54,268 nt of DNA, taken from contig NZ_FYDO01000039.1 in NCBI RefSeq assembly GCF_900187615.1, positions 1 through 54,268 of the forward strand. The letters are read 5' to 3'. Source of the DNA: Pseudomonas sp. Irchel s3f7. Lineage in GTDB: Bacteria; Pseudomonadota; Gammaproteobacteria; Pseudomonadales; Pseudomonadaceae. Below are positions 33,509-41,445 of the stretch, one piece after another (the stretch's first letter is position 1; every line of letters starts with the position of its first letter). The notes beneath the pieces are model-generated. The model was given only the letters and a program-made list of their open reading frames with translations, had not been told where the DNA came from and did no database searches. Both the position numbers and the translations under genes were made by a program.

Positions 33509-34549
33509 TCAACGCTCGTCGACCGTAATGAACTCGCGACGCTCGGCCATGAATGCCGGCACGTCGTCCTCATTGGTGAAGAACTGCTCGTACCACTCGC
33601 GCAGCTGGTAAACCGGGCCGTCGGTTTCTGCCAGCACCGGCTTGTCGATACGGATCTTGTGCTTCCAGATCACCACGTCCTGATAGAACGAGTCGCGGTT
33701 GCCCTGGACATAGGCCTTGGCCACTTCCTGGTTTTGTTCTTCAGTCCAGCCTGGTACGCGCTTGACCATGCAACCAAAGCGCAGGTCGAAGCTGTTCGGC
33801 GTCACCGGTACGTGGCTGTTAAGCAAAATCGCGTGGATGCGCACGTCGCCGAACATCGAGCTGATGTGCGTGAAGTGCGTGGCCGGGCCGTAGTAAGCCG
33901 ATGGCGCGATCAGGTCACCGCCCAGGCGTTCGGAATCGCCATGGAAAATCTGATGGCCGATATGCCCTTCGAACACATTGGCGAAATACTTCGTCGGCGT
34001 CCCGTGCACCGGCCCGAAGTGCTGGGCATCTACCAGGTTATCAACCAACTCCCGTGGGTTGGTTTCGATGTGCATGGTGTCGATGTTCCAGTCATGAACC
34101 CAATCCGGATCATCCATCTCAGGCATATGTGGAATGATCACGCCCTCTTTTGGCGGGCGGCCTTCGGGGTTGTTCCAGACGAACAGCAGGTTGTTTTCCT
34201 CGCAGGTCAACCAGCTGCGGGTCTTGGCCTTGGGTGGAATGCGTTTGCAGTAAGGAATCTCTACGCACTTACCGCCAGTGTCGTACTTCCAATGGTGGAA
34301 CGGGCAGACCAGCTTGTCGTTTTCGATGGTGCCCTGGGACAGGTCCGCGCCCATGTGCGGGCAATAGGCATCCAGAATACTGATCGTGCCCTGGCTGTCG
34401 GCAAAGGCCACCAGGCGGGTGCCGAAGACTTCCAGGGTATGGGGTTTGCCATCGCGGTAATCGCTGGCATTGCCCAGACAGTGCCAGCCGCGCGCGTAAC
34501 GGTGGGTACGCTGGGCGTTCTCGATGTTGATTTCAGCGAGTTTCGTCAT
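33509..34549 (-). CDS. kshA: Rieske oxygenase, KshA-like 3-ketosteroid 9alpha-hydroxylase
   Basis: A 346-residue ring-hydroxylating oxygenase. The Rieske [2Fe-2S] ligands are Cys63, His65, Cys82 and His85 (CPHMGADL, CPFHHW), and the mononuclear iron motif is D174-x2-H177-x4-H182. The segment PTKYFANVFEGHIGHQ is close to KshA. KshA with reductase KshB hydroxylates C9 of 3-ketosteroids, which opens ring B. No KshB is nearby; PaaE is the only reductase of that architecture in the window. Upstream are GAGGA, a Crc-type AACAATAA (34552-34559), and a candidate operator about 111 bp away. Confidence 0.82.
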   Translation of the reverse strand: MTKLAEINIENAQRTHRYARGWHCLGNASDYRDGKPHTLEVFGTRLVAFADSQGTISILDAYCPHMGADLSQGTIENDKLVCPFHHWKYDTGGKCVEIPYCKRIPPKAKTRSWLTCEENNLLFVWNNPEGRPPKEGVIIPHMPEMDDPDWVHDWNIDTMHIETNPRELVDNLVDAQHFGPVHGTPTKYFANVFEGHIGHQIFHGDSERLGGDLIAPSAYYGPATHFTHISSMFGDVRIHAILLNSHVPVTPNSFDLRFGCMVKRVPGWTEEQNQEVAKAYVQGNRDSFYQDVVIWKHKIRIDKPVLAETDGPVYQLREWYEQFFTNEDDVPAFMAERREFITVDER

Positions 34550-34650
34550 TGTTATTGTTCCTCGAGTGCAGACTTCGGGGCAGGCAATGCCCCCAAGAAA
34601 TACAGGGTGATCCCATGGCGAACATCATTGAGGAGTCGCGCAAGCAGATC

Positions 34651-34669
34651 ATCCTTCAGTTGGACTAGA
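34651..34669 (-). promoter_or_regulatory. Candidate steroid-regulon operator upstream of kshA
   Basis: On the kshA strand TCTAGTCCAACTGAAGGAT. It shares TAGTCC and terminal GAT with the other copies. Its centre is about 111 bp from the start codon. AATGAT, a possible -10, lies 33-34 bp downstream. Confidence 0.5.
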
Positions 34670-34691
34670 TCAAATGCGAGCCACTCTCAAT

Positions 34692-34717
34692 CGGCGCCCA
34701 TGGCCCGACGGGCGCCG
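34692..34717 (-). terminator. GC-rich hairpin after the DUF1329 gene
   Basis: CGGCGCCC/GGGCGCCG stem 11 bp after the stop. No T-run on the minus strand, so termination is uncertain. Confidence 0.45.
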
Positions 34718-34727
34718 TGCTTGAGGG

Positions 34728-36104
34728 TTATTGGCCGAAGCGCCGAGCGGCTTCCGGACCAAAGTCGCGGGGACTGAAACCGGGTTTGTTCAACAGGTAA
34801 CCGTTGCGCTGCTCGTTGATCAGGTTGAACGCCAGGTAGCTGCCGGCATTGAGGTCGTAATACAGGCCGACGCCTGCTTGCTGGCGCTGGCTTTCGTAGG
34901 CGTAGAAGTAGTTGACCATTGAGGTACGCCACAGCTCGCCACGGTTGTCGTAATTGTCGGCGAGCATCGGGAACCAGGTGTCTTCGTCGACATACAACTT
35001 GCGTTTGCCATACAAGTGGCGATACCCGGGTTTGAGAGTGCCTTCCAGCTCCCAAACACGATGACGCTCATAGCGCATGACGTCGGGATTGATGTGGCCG
35101 GGGGTCAGCAGGTCGGCGTACTTAAGATTGCCCGCGTGCAGGCGATAGGTGTTGTAGGGAATGTACATCTCGCGCTTGCCGACGATCTTCCAGTCGTAGC
35201 GCTGGCCCGAACCGTTGAACAGGCGCACTTCGTCCACCGTGATCGAGCCACCACTGCCAGGGAACGACATGTCGAAACCATAACCCGGCGATTGACGCAC
35301 ACGGCGGGTGCCGGGATCGTAACGCCAGGCCTGGCGCGGTTCGGTCTTATCGTTCCAGAACTCGGTGCCGGTATTGATCTCGCCCTTGTCCCGTTGCGGC
35401 AGCAAGGTCTCGTTGAGATAGAACGACGAGTTGCCGGAGGTTTCGCCAATCTTGCCCGGCTCCAGCGACGGCGCCAGGTTGCGCGAATGCACGCGACCCC
35501 AGTTGATGTTGCCGTCCTTGAGCACGTAGGCGTTATCCGAGACATATTCCTCGGTCCAGGCGCGCAAGGTAAACGTCGAGGCGTTTTTCAATAGTTCCAG
35601 GCCGCTGCGCGGTACTGGGAACGGTGTGCCGCCGGTCTTGCCGACCACGCCTTCGCCGTCATCCACCAAACGCGCGACACTGGCGTTTTCACGCGTGGCC
35701 TGGCAGACCGCGTCGTTGTAACGAAAATCCCGATGCGAGGGATAGACCGGCATTTTGTAAGTGCCCGGGTACAGCTTGAACAGCGCTTTCTGGCCGTCGG
35801 ACAGGTAGTCGCTGTATTGCGCAATGTTCTGCGCGGTGATCACGAACAGCGGCTTTTCGTCCGGGTACGGATCCACCGGATGGTTGCCCGTGCCCTTGAA
35901 ATCGACGTGGGGCGGTGCACCCAGCCACTTGCCGCTGAACGCTGGAATGCTACCGTCGGCATTGCCGGCCTTTTCCGCGCCCAGGCACGTCAAGTCGTTG
36001 CCCAAGCGCGGGATGTCTTCCGGTGCGGCGTGCACCGTGCCGATGGCACTGCACCCCAATAACAACACCAAGGCCCAGCCAGGGGACTGATTACTGCCGG
36101 TCAT
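34728..36104 (-). CDS. DUF1329 exported protein linked to steroid degradation
   Basis: A 458-residue DUF1329-family protein with a signal peptide (about residues 8-28, ending GTVHAAP). The LolA-like fold is expected, with motifs GLELLKNASTF, FEVRL-like VDEVRLFNGSGQRYDWKI and YERHRVWELEGTLKPG. DUF1329 genes recur beside steroid and other hydrophobic-substrate clusters, often with DUF1302, which is missing here. A role in outer-membrane trafficking of substrate is inferred. The ATG follows AAGGAG; AATAAAAA overlaps the start. A near-perfect operator dyad lies 71 bp upstream. Confidence 0.82.
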   Translation of the reverse strand: MTGSNQSPGWALVLLLGCSAIGTVHAAPEDIPRLGNDLTCLGAEKAGNADGSIPAFSGKWLGAPPHVDFKGTGNHPVDPYPDEKPLFVITAQNIAQYSDYLSDGQKALFKLYPGTYKMPVYPSHRDFRYNDAVCQATRENASVARLVDDGEGVVGKTGGTPFPVPRSGLELLKNASTFTLRAWTEEYVSDNAYVLKDGNINWGRVHSRNLAPSLEPGKIGETSGNSSFYLNETLLPQRDKGEINTGTEFWNDKTEPRQAWRYDPGTRRVRQSPGYGFDMSFPGSGGSITVDEVRLFNGSGQRYDWKIVGKREMYIPYNTYRLHAGNLKYADLLTPGHINPDVMRYERHRVWELEGTLKPGYRHLYGKRKLYVDEDTWFPMLADNYDNRGELWRTSMVNYFYAYESQRQQAGVGLYYDLNAGSYLAFNLINEQRNGYLLNKPGFSPRDFGPEAARRFGQ

Positions 36105-36165
36105 TTTTATTCTCCTTAGGTTCGACAACGGTTGCCCAGTATCGACAGCCCAGGAACCCGGCAGC

Positions 36166-36184
36166 ATCGTCCGCACGGACTAAC
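36166..36184 (-). promoter_or_regulatory. Candidate steroid-regulon operator (best dyad) upstream of the DUF1329 gene
   Basis: GTTAGTCCGTGCGGACGAT on the gene strand. GTCCG-TG-CGGAC is a perfect inverted repeat. The centre is 71 bp from the ATG, and GATACT, a good -10, lies about 34 bp downstream of the centre, placing the dyad near -45. Confidence 0.65.
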
Positions 36185-36205
36185 GCATTTTTACGCAGCC
36201 GCACC

Positions 36206-37408
36206 TCACAACCGGGCCCCGGCCGGCTGTGGCGCACCCAGCGCCACCACGCTGTTGAGCATGATCCGCACCAGCTCGGTCTGGCGCCGCACACCGGTCT
36301 TGGAGAAAATCGAACGCAAGTGCGCACGCGCGGTGTTACGGCGAATATTGAGCAGTTCCGAGGCTTCCTCCAACGACAGACCGTTGGCCAGTTCCAGGGC
36401 CAGTGCAGTTTCCGCCGGGGTCAAGTTGTACAGTTGCGACGTCAACACCGTACTCACCAGCGACTTGCTCACCGCATCGCGCACATACACCACCACCGTC
36501 GGCTTGCCGTTGCCTTCGAGCAGATCCCGGGAGGGGATCAACTCCACCACAACCCCCAGGCTGACCTGTCCGGAAGGACGGGAAATCGACGTCGCCTCGG
36601 CCACCTGCACACCCTTGCCGACACCCTGCCTGGCTCGCTGAAAAGCATTTCGCACCAGGCGAGTCAATTCACGATTGTCACTGGGATACGTGGCCTCCAG
36701 CCGACCGCCCACCACCTTGAGGCCGTCCTGACTGTCGAGAATGTCCCGGGCCACGGGATTGAGTTGCACCACGCTGCCGTTTTCATCGAGCACGATGGTC
36801 GCCACCGCGAGGCGGCTGATCGTCTGCGAATACAGACTGCCGAGGGACTCACTGCGGTCGAGCTGCGAATACAGGTGCAAGGTCCGGCGCAGGTGCGGTA
36901 ACAACATGGCGCACATGGCCCGCTCGGTCTCACTGAAAGCCGGCTGACCCTGCGGCCGATTGATCCGAAAGCGCACCGTGCCGCCATCCGGCATGCGGAT
37001 ATCGGCACCGAGCATGTGGTAGCAATCGTAGGGTTGGCAGTACAGCAGGTAAAACGCCGAACTGGCCCACTCGGCATCGCTCATCAGTTCATCGATGGTG
37101 AACACGGTGTCGGTGGGCAAGCCTTCGAACAGGGTGGATTTGGCGTAGTAGGCATAATGGTTAATCCCGCCCTGCCCCAGTTCGATATCACCGGCAACCA
37201 CCATCGGTGACAACAGCGGCTCGTCCTGGACCCGCAGGATCAGGGTAACGAAATTGGCCTTGAACAATGCGCGGATCTCGCGCAACGAGTCGCTCAGGCA
37301 GCGAGTATTCATCGCCGCTTCGTAGATGTTGCCGATAATCCGTTCGTACTCGGCCAGCTCCAGGCCCATTTGCGCCAGGACCTGTGCATTGGGCATGTGA
37401 CTTTGCAT
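36206..37408 (-). CDS. LuxR-type regulator, TeiR-like, likely activator of the steroid genes
   Basis: A 400-residue regulator with a long N-terminal sensory region, including a PAS-like segment around residues 195-235 (TIVLDENGSVVQLNPVARDIL). The C-terminal LuxR helix-turn-helix is LTPAETALALELANGLSLEEASELLNI followed by RNTARAHLRSIFSKTGVRRQ (about 330-390, split here). Size and architecture match TeiR, the testosterone-inducible regulator of Comamonas testosteroni. ATG 37408 with GGGGA 6 bp upstream is preferred over ATG 37414. It lies 75 bp downstream of the thiolase gene, probably in the ipdF operon. It is the natural candidate to bind the repeated dyads. Confidence 0.8.
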   Translation of the reverse strand: MQSHMPNAQVLAQMGLELAEYERIIGNIYEAAMNTRCLSDSLREIRALFKANFVTLILRVQDEPLLSPMVVAGDIELGQGGINHYAYYAKSTLFEGLPTDTVFTIDELMSDAEWASSAFYLLYCQPYDCYHMLGADIRMPDGGTVRFRINRPQGQPAFSETERAMCAMLLPHLRRTLHLYSQLDRSESLGSLYSQTISRLAVATIVLDENGSVVQLNPVARDILDSQDGLKVVGGRLEATYPSDNRELTRLVRNAFQRARQGVGKGVQVAEATSISRPSGQVSLGVVVELIPSRDLLEGNGKPTVVVYVRDAVSKSLVSTVLTSQLYNLTPAETALALELANGLSLEEASELLNIRRNTARAHLRSIFSKTGVRRQTELVRIMLNSVVALGAPQPAGARL

Positions 37409-37483
37409 AACCATTCCCCAGCAGCGGGCCCGACCAGCGGGCCCCCATGGATTGAATCGCGACGGCGCGGCGCTCCGCTCGCC

Positions 37484-38692
37484 TCACGGCAGTTCGAACA
37501 GGCCTGCGGCGCCCATGCCGCCACCGATGCACATGGCAATGACCACATAGCGCACACCGCGCCGCCGTCCTTCGAGCAAGGCGTGGCCGACCATCCGCGC
37601 GCCGGACATACCGAAAGGATGCCCGATGGCAATCGCCCCACCATTCACGTTCAGGCGATCAGCCGGGATCTGCAGCGCATCGCGACAATGCAACACTTGG
37701 CTGGCAAAGGCCTCGTTGATCTCCCACAGACCGATGTCCGCGACCCCCAAGCCAAATCGCTTGAGCAGCTTGGGAATGGCGATCACCGGGCCGATGCCCA
37801 TTTCTTCTGGCGCGCAGCCGCCCACGGCAATACCGCGGTAGATGCCCAGCGGCGTCAGTCCCCGACGCTTGGCCTCGGCGCGGCTCATCAGCAGGCTGGC
37901 CGCGGCACCGTCGGAGAATTGCGAGGCGTTGCCAGCGGTGACGAACTCGCCCTGCTCGATCCATTTGCCGTCCTTCCACACCGGCTTCAATCCGGCCAGA
38001 TCTTCCAGGCGCGTATTGGGCCGGTTGCACTCGTCGCGCAGGACCTCCACGCGTTCATGGTCATTGGGCTGGCCATCGGCGGCGAACAGCAGCTTGTCGA
38101 CGCTCAGGCCGACAATTTCCTCGTCGAACAGGCCATCACGCTGGGCGGCAGCGGTGCGTAGCTGGCTTTGCAGCGAGTATTCATCCTGGGCGGCGCGGCT
38201 AATGCCATAGCGGCGCGAGACAATCTCGGCGGTTTCGATCATCGGAATGTAGGCGCTGGGCATCACCTGCAGCACGGCTTCAGACTGCGCGCGAAAGCTG
38301 TTCTTGTGTTTGGTCTGGGTCAGCGACAGGGATTCCACGCCGCCGCCGATGGCGATGTTCATCTCGCCGGTCATGATGCCCTTCGCTGCCACACCGATAC
38401 TCATCAGGCCGGAAGCGCACATCCGGTCCAGAGCCATACCCGGCACGCTGTCCGGCAATCCACCGGTGTAGGCACAGAGCCGACCGATGTTGTAGGCCTG
38501 GGTGCCCTGCTGGACCGCCGCGCCCATGATCACATCCTCGACGTCAGCCGGCTCGATGCCGGCGCGCTCGACCACCGCGCGCACGACATGGCCGCCCAGC
38601 ACCGGGGCCTCGGTATCGTTGAAGGATCCGCGAAACGACTTGGCCAGCGCGGTACGGGCGGTGGCGACGATGACAACTTCATTCAGGTCCAT
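37484..38692 (-). CDS. Acetyl-CoA acetyltransferase family thiolase
   Basis: A 402-residue thiolase with nucleophile Cys92 in DRMCASGLMS, the His of AIGHPFGMSGAR and the second Cys in AMCIGGGMG. It differs clearly from the FadA6-like thiolase at 42.4 kb. It is co-transcribed with ipdF and the MaoC gene, so it may cleave a beta-keto-CoA from steroid side-chain or ring degradation. The start is ATG 38692, 7 bp after the MaoC stop; an in-frame TTG lies two codons upstream. Confidence 0.85.
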   Translation of the reverse strand: MDLNEVVIVATARTALAKSFRGSFNDTEAPVLGGHVVRAVVERAGIEPADVEDVIMGAAVQQGTQAYNIGRLCAYTGGLPDSVPGMALDRMCASGLMSIGVAAKGIMTGEMNIAIGGGVESLSLTQTKHKNSFRAQSEAVLQVMPSAYIPMIETAEIVSRRYGISRAAQDEYSLQSQLRTAAAQRDGLFDEEIVGLSVDKLLFAADGQPNDHERVEVLRDECNRPNTRLEDLAGLKPVWKDGKWIEQGEFVTAGNASQFSDGAAASLLMSRAEAKRRGLTPLGIYRGIAVGGCAPEEMGIGPVIAIPKLLKRFGLGVADIGLWEINEAFASQVLHCRDALQIPADRLNVNGGAIAIGHPFGMSGARMVGHALLEGRRRGVRYVVIAMCIGGGMGAAGLFELP

Positions 38693-38699
38693 GGGCAAC

Positions 38700-39170
38700 T
38701 CACTCGGAAATTGGGTTGAAGGTGTAGCGGCTTATGGTGTCGATCACGCAGCCCGGGCGCGTCTGGCCCTCGACTTCCATGGTCATGCGCACCACCAGTT
38801 GCACGGCGTCGCCTAGGGTTTCGGCGCGGATGATCTGGCCGCTGCCGCGCACTCGCGAGTCGACCTTGACCGGTGCAGGGAAGCGCACCCGGTCGCTGCC
38901 GTAGTTGACGCCCATGGCCATGTTTTCGATGGTCATCAGCTGCGGCATGAACAGATTGGCCAGGGACTGAGTCAGGTAGCCGTGGGCAATGCAGGCACCG
39001 AAAGGACCGCTGGCGGCACGCACCGGGTCGACATGAATCCACTGGTGATCACTGGTGGCTTCGGCGAACAGGTCGATGCGTTGCTGGTCGATGGTCAGCC
39101 ATTCGGTGTGGCCCAGGTCCAGGCCTTCGGCCGCAAGCAACGCCTGGGCACTGCTGAAAACGTGACTCAT
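38700..39170 (-). CDS. MaoC/NodN-family (R)-enoyl-CoA hydratase
   Basis: A 156-residue single-hotdog hydratase. The motif ATSDHQWIHVDPVRAASGPFG carries the catalytic pair Asp41 and His46 and is very close to mycobacterial Rv0130/HtdZ. It should hydrate a 2-enoyl-CoA. ATG 39170 is the family start. It lies between ipdF (10 bp upstream) and the thiolase gene. Confidence 0.87.
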   Translation of the reverse strand: MSHVFSSAQALLAAEGLDLGHTEWLTIDQQRIDLFAEATSDHQWIHVDPVRAASGPFGACIAHGYLTQSLANLFMPQLMTIENMAMGVNYGSDRVRFPAPVKVDSRVRGSGQIIRAETLGDAVQLVVRMTMEVEGQTRPGCVIDTISRYTFNPISE

Positions 39171-39180
39171 GATTGAGTCC

Positions 39181-39966
39181 TCAAGCCTGTTGCGAACTGA
39201 CGGACAGCACTTCGCCGACCATGTAGGAGGCATAGTCGCTGGCTAGGAACATCATCACGTTGGCCACTTCCCAGACTTCGGCGGCGCGACCGAACGCCTC
39301 ACGCCCGGCGAGACTGGCTAGCAACTCTTCACTGGAGGCTTTCTTGAGGAAGTCGTGCAGGGCAATCGATGGCGATACCGCATTGATGCGCACACCAAAC
39401 TCGGCGGCTTCAAGCGCACTGCAGCGGGTCAGCGCCATCACCCCGGCCTTGGCGGCGGCGTAATGGGCTTGTTCCTTCTGTGCCCGCCAACCGAGCACCG
39501 AGGCGTTGTTGACGATGGCGCCCGAACCACGGCGCTGCATGTGCGGCAACATCGCCCGCGTCATGCGGAAGGTACCGGTCAAGGTCACATCCAGCACCCG
39601 CAACCATTCTTCGTCACTCATCTCGACCACGCGCTTTTGACCACCCAAGCCCGCGTTGTTGATCAGCACATCGACCCCGCCCAACGCCTCTTCGGCGGCA
39701 GCCACCAGGGCCTGGACTTCGTCTTCGACAGTGACATTGCACAGCTGGCCATAAATCGCCTGCAGACCAGTCTCGGCCTTGAGGCGCTCCACTGCGTCTT
39801 CCAGGCGCCGCGAATGCACATCGGAAATCATCAGCGCTCGACAGCCTTCCTCAGCACTGCGGCGGGCCGCCGAATAACCGATGCCAGCGCCGGCGGCAGC
39901 GGTAATCAGCACCGTTTTTCCAGCCAGCAGTTGATGACCAGGCACATAAGGGGGGGCTTGTTTCAC
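39181..39966 (-). CDS. ipdF: IpdF-like SDR of steroid ring C/D degradation
   Basis: A 261-residue short-chain dehydrogenase with NAD motif TAAAGAGIG, Ser156, Tyr169 and Lys173. NNASVLGWRAQKEQAHYAAA, RCSALEAAEFGVRINAVSPS and ASDYASYMVGEVLSVS closely follow M. tuberculosis IpdF (Rv3559c), which acts on hydroxyl/keto HIP-CoA intermediates. The GTG at 39966 is chosen: GGAGG lies 8 bp upstream and the length matches IpdF (262). An upstream extension to 40101 has no similarity. It heads an operon with MaoC, thiolase and probably the LuxR gene. Confidence 0.87.
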   Translation of the reverse strand: MKQAPPYVPGHQLLAGKTVLITAAAGAGIGYSAARRSAEEGCRALMISDVHSRRLEDAVERLKAETGLQAIYGQLCNVTVEDEVQALVAAAEEALGGVDVLINNAGLGGQKRVVEMSDEEWLRVLDVTLTGTFRMTRAMLPHMQRRGSGAIVNNASVLGWRAQKEQAHYAAAKAGVMALTRCSALEAAEFGVRINAVSPSIALHDFLKKASSEELLASLAGREAFGRAAEVWEVANVMMFLASDYASYMVGEVLSVSSQQA

Positions 39967-40026
39967 AGCGTCTACCTCCGAAGAAATCAATACGCTGCAG
40001 TTGTACGGAGGGAGCGATGCGGGCGC

Positions 40027-40045
40027 ATCGTCAAAATGGGGTATG
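40027..40045 (-). promoter_or_regulatory. Candidate steroid-regulon operator upstream of ipdF
   Basis: On the gene strand CATACCCCATTTTGACGAT. The downstream half (GACGAT) is conserved and the upstream half is weaker. The centre is 70 bp from the GTG, and TACAAC lies about 33 bp further on as a possible -10. Confidence 0.5.
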
Positions 40046-40121
40046 AAGGTGGAGAAGGATGACGTGGTGCAACGGATACACTGCGGTGCTAGCAAGATCA
40101 AAAGATCGCAGCCTTCGGCAG

Positions 40122-40569
40122 CTCCTACAGGGGGACGCGTTCACCAGAGATCAGGTCGGCCCGTAGGCCGCCTCGCTTTGGCTTTGGTTTTTGATCTTCT
40201 TGCCCCATCGAGAGGCCGAGCGCAGGTTCTGCGCAGTGGGCAACCCGGCATGGATGCCGGGTTAGCCGCGCACGGCCATGGATAGCCGATCGCGGCGGGC
40301 CCACGGAGCAGGACCGGAGCGAGGGTATGCCGAGCCACAGCGAGGCACCGAACGAAAGGGGCAAGAGCCCTTGGTTACTTGGGGCTTTTCCAAGTAACCC
40401 GCTGTAAGAGCGGAACCGTAAGTGGCCGTTACCGCAGGAATGGATATTTACTCGGTCAAAATCCAGGTCGGCTGTCAGGCCGCTATCGCTGGCAGCCAGC
40501 TCCTACAGTAGATCGGGTACAGCTGCCAGAGATGGGTCGGCTGTCAGGCCACCATCGCTGGCAAGCCAG
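40122..40569 (+). repeat. 448-bp direct repeat, copy 1
   Basis: A core of 386 bp (40122-40507) begins and ends in a REP half (CTCCTACAG), followed by a 62-bp tail. The core contains GCGTTCACCAGAGATCAG, a perfect AACCCGGCAT-N2-ATGCCGGGTT stem, TGGTTACTTGGGGCTTTTCC and a CCGCTGTAAGAGCGG stem. Copy 2 starts exactly 448 bp later and is nearly identical. Small frames inside repeat from copy to copy and are not genes. Confidence 0.85.
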
Positions 40570-40957
40570 CTCCTACAGGGGGACGCGTTCACCAGAGATC
40601 AGGTCGGCCCGTAGGCCGCCTCGCTTTGGCTTTGGTTTTTGATCTTCTTGCCCCATCGAGAGGCCGAGCGCAGGTTCTGCGCAGTGGGCAACCCGGCATG
40701 GATGCCGGGTTAGCCGCGCACGGCCATGGATAGCCGATCGCGGCGGGCCCACGGAGCAGGACCGGAGCGAGGGTATGCCGAGCCACAGCGAGGCACCGAA
40801 CGAAAGGGGCAAGAGCCCTTGGTTACTTGGGGCTTTTCCAAGTAACCCGCTGTAAGAGCGGAACCGTAAGTGGCCGTTACCGCAGGAATGGATATTTACT
40901 CGGTCAAAATCCAGGTCGGCTGTCAGGCCGCTATCGCTGGCAAGCCAGCTCCTACAG
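40570..40957 (+). repeat. Direct repeat, copy 2 (tail missing)
   Basis: Nearly identical to copy 1 over the core, but the tail of about 69 bp is absent and copy 3 begins 379 bp after it, at a shared REP core. This fits deletion by recombination between REP sequences. Confidence 0.85.
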
Positions 40958-41412
40958 GGGGATGCGTTCACCAGAGATCAGGCCGGCCCGTAGGCTGCCT
41001 CGCTTTGGCTTTGGCTTTGGCTTTTGATCTTCTTGCCCCATCGAGAGGCCGAGCGCAGGTTCTGCGCAGTGGGCAACCCGGCATGGATGCCGGGTTAGCC
41101 GCGCACGGCCATGGATGGCCGATCGCGGCGGGCCCACGGAGCAGGACCGGAGCGAGGGTATGCCGAGCCACAGCGAGGCACCGAACGAAAGGGGCAAGAG
41201 CCCTTGGTTACTTGGGGCTTTTCCAAGTGACCCGCTGTAAGAGCGGAACCGTAAGTAGCCGTTACCGCAGGAATGGATATTTACTCGGTCAAAATCCAGG
41301 TCGGCTGTCAGGCCGCTATCGCTGGCAAGCCAGCTCCTACAGTAGATCGGGTACAGCTGCCAGAGATGGGTCGGTTGTGAGGTCGCCATCGCTGGCAAGC
41401 CAGCTCCTACAG
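40949..41412 (+). repeat. Direct repeat, copy 3 with tail
   Basis: The core spans 40949-41342, with a 6-bp GGCTTT expansion and a few substitutions. The tail (GATCGGGTACAGCTGCCAGA and REP) returns at 41343-41412. The array fills the 1.48 kb gap between the SDR gene and ipdF; no credible gene lies inside. Confidence 0.85.
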
Positions 41413-41445
41413 TTGATCGAGTGAGTCCGCGAGTGAGGCGGGGCT

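Noticed and set aside
40122..41412. Possible msr/msd, riboswitch or other structured non-coding RNA gene in the repeats
   Set aside because: The stems are REP-like and generic, with no reverse transcriptase or conserved aptamer pattern. A dispersed intergenic repeat explains them better.
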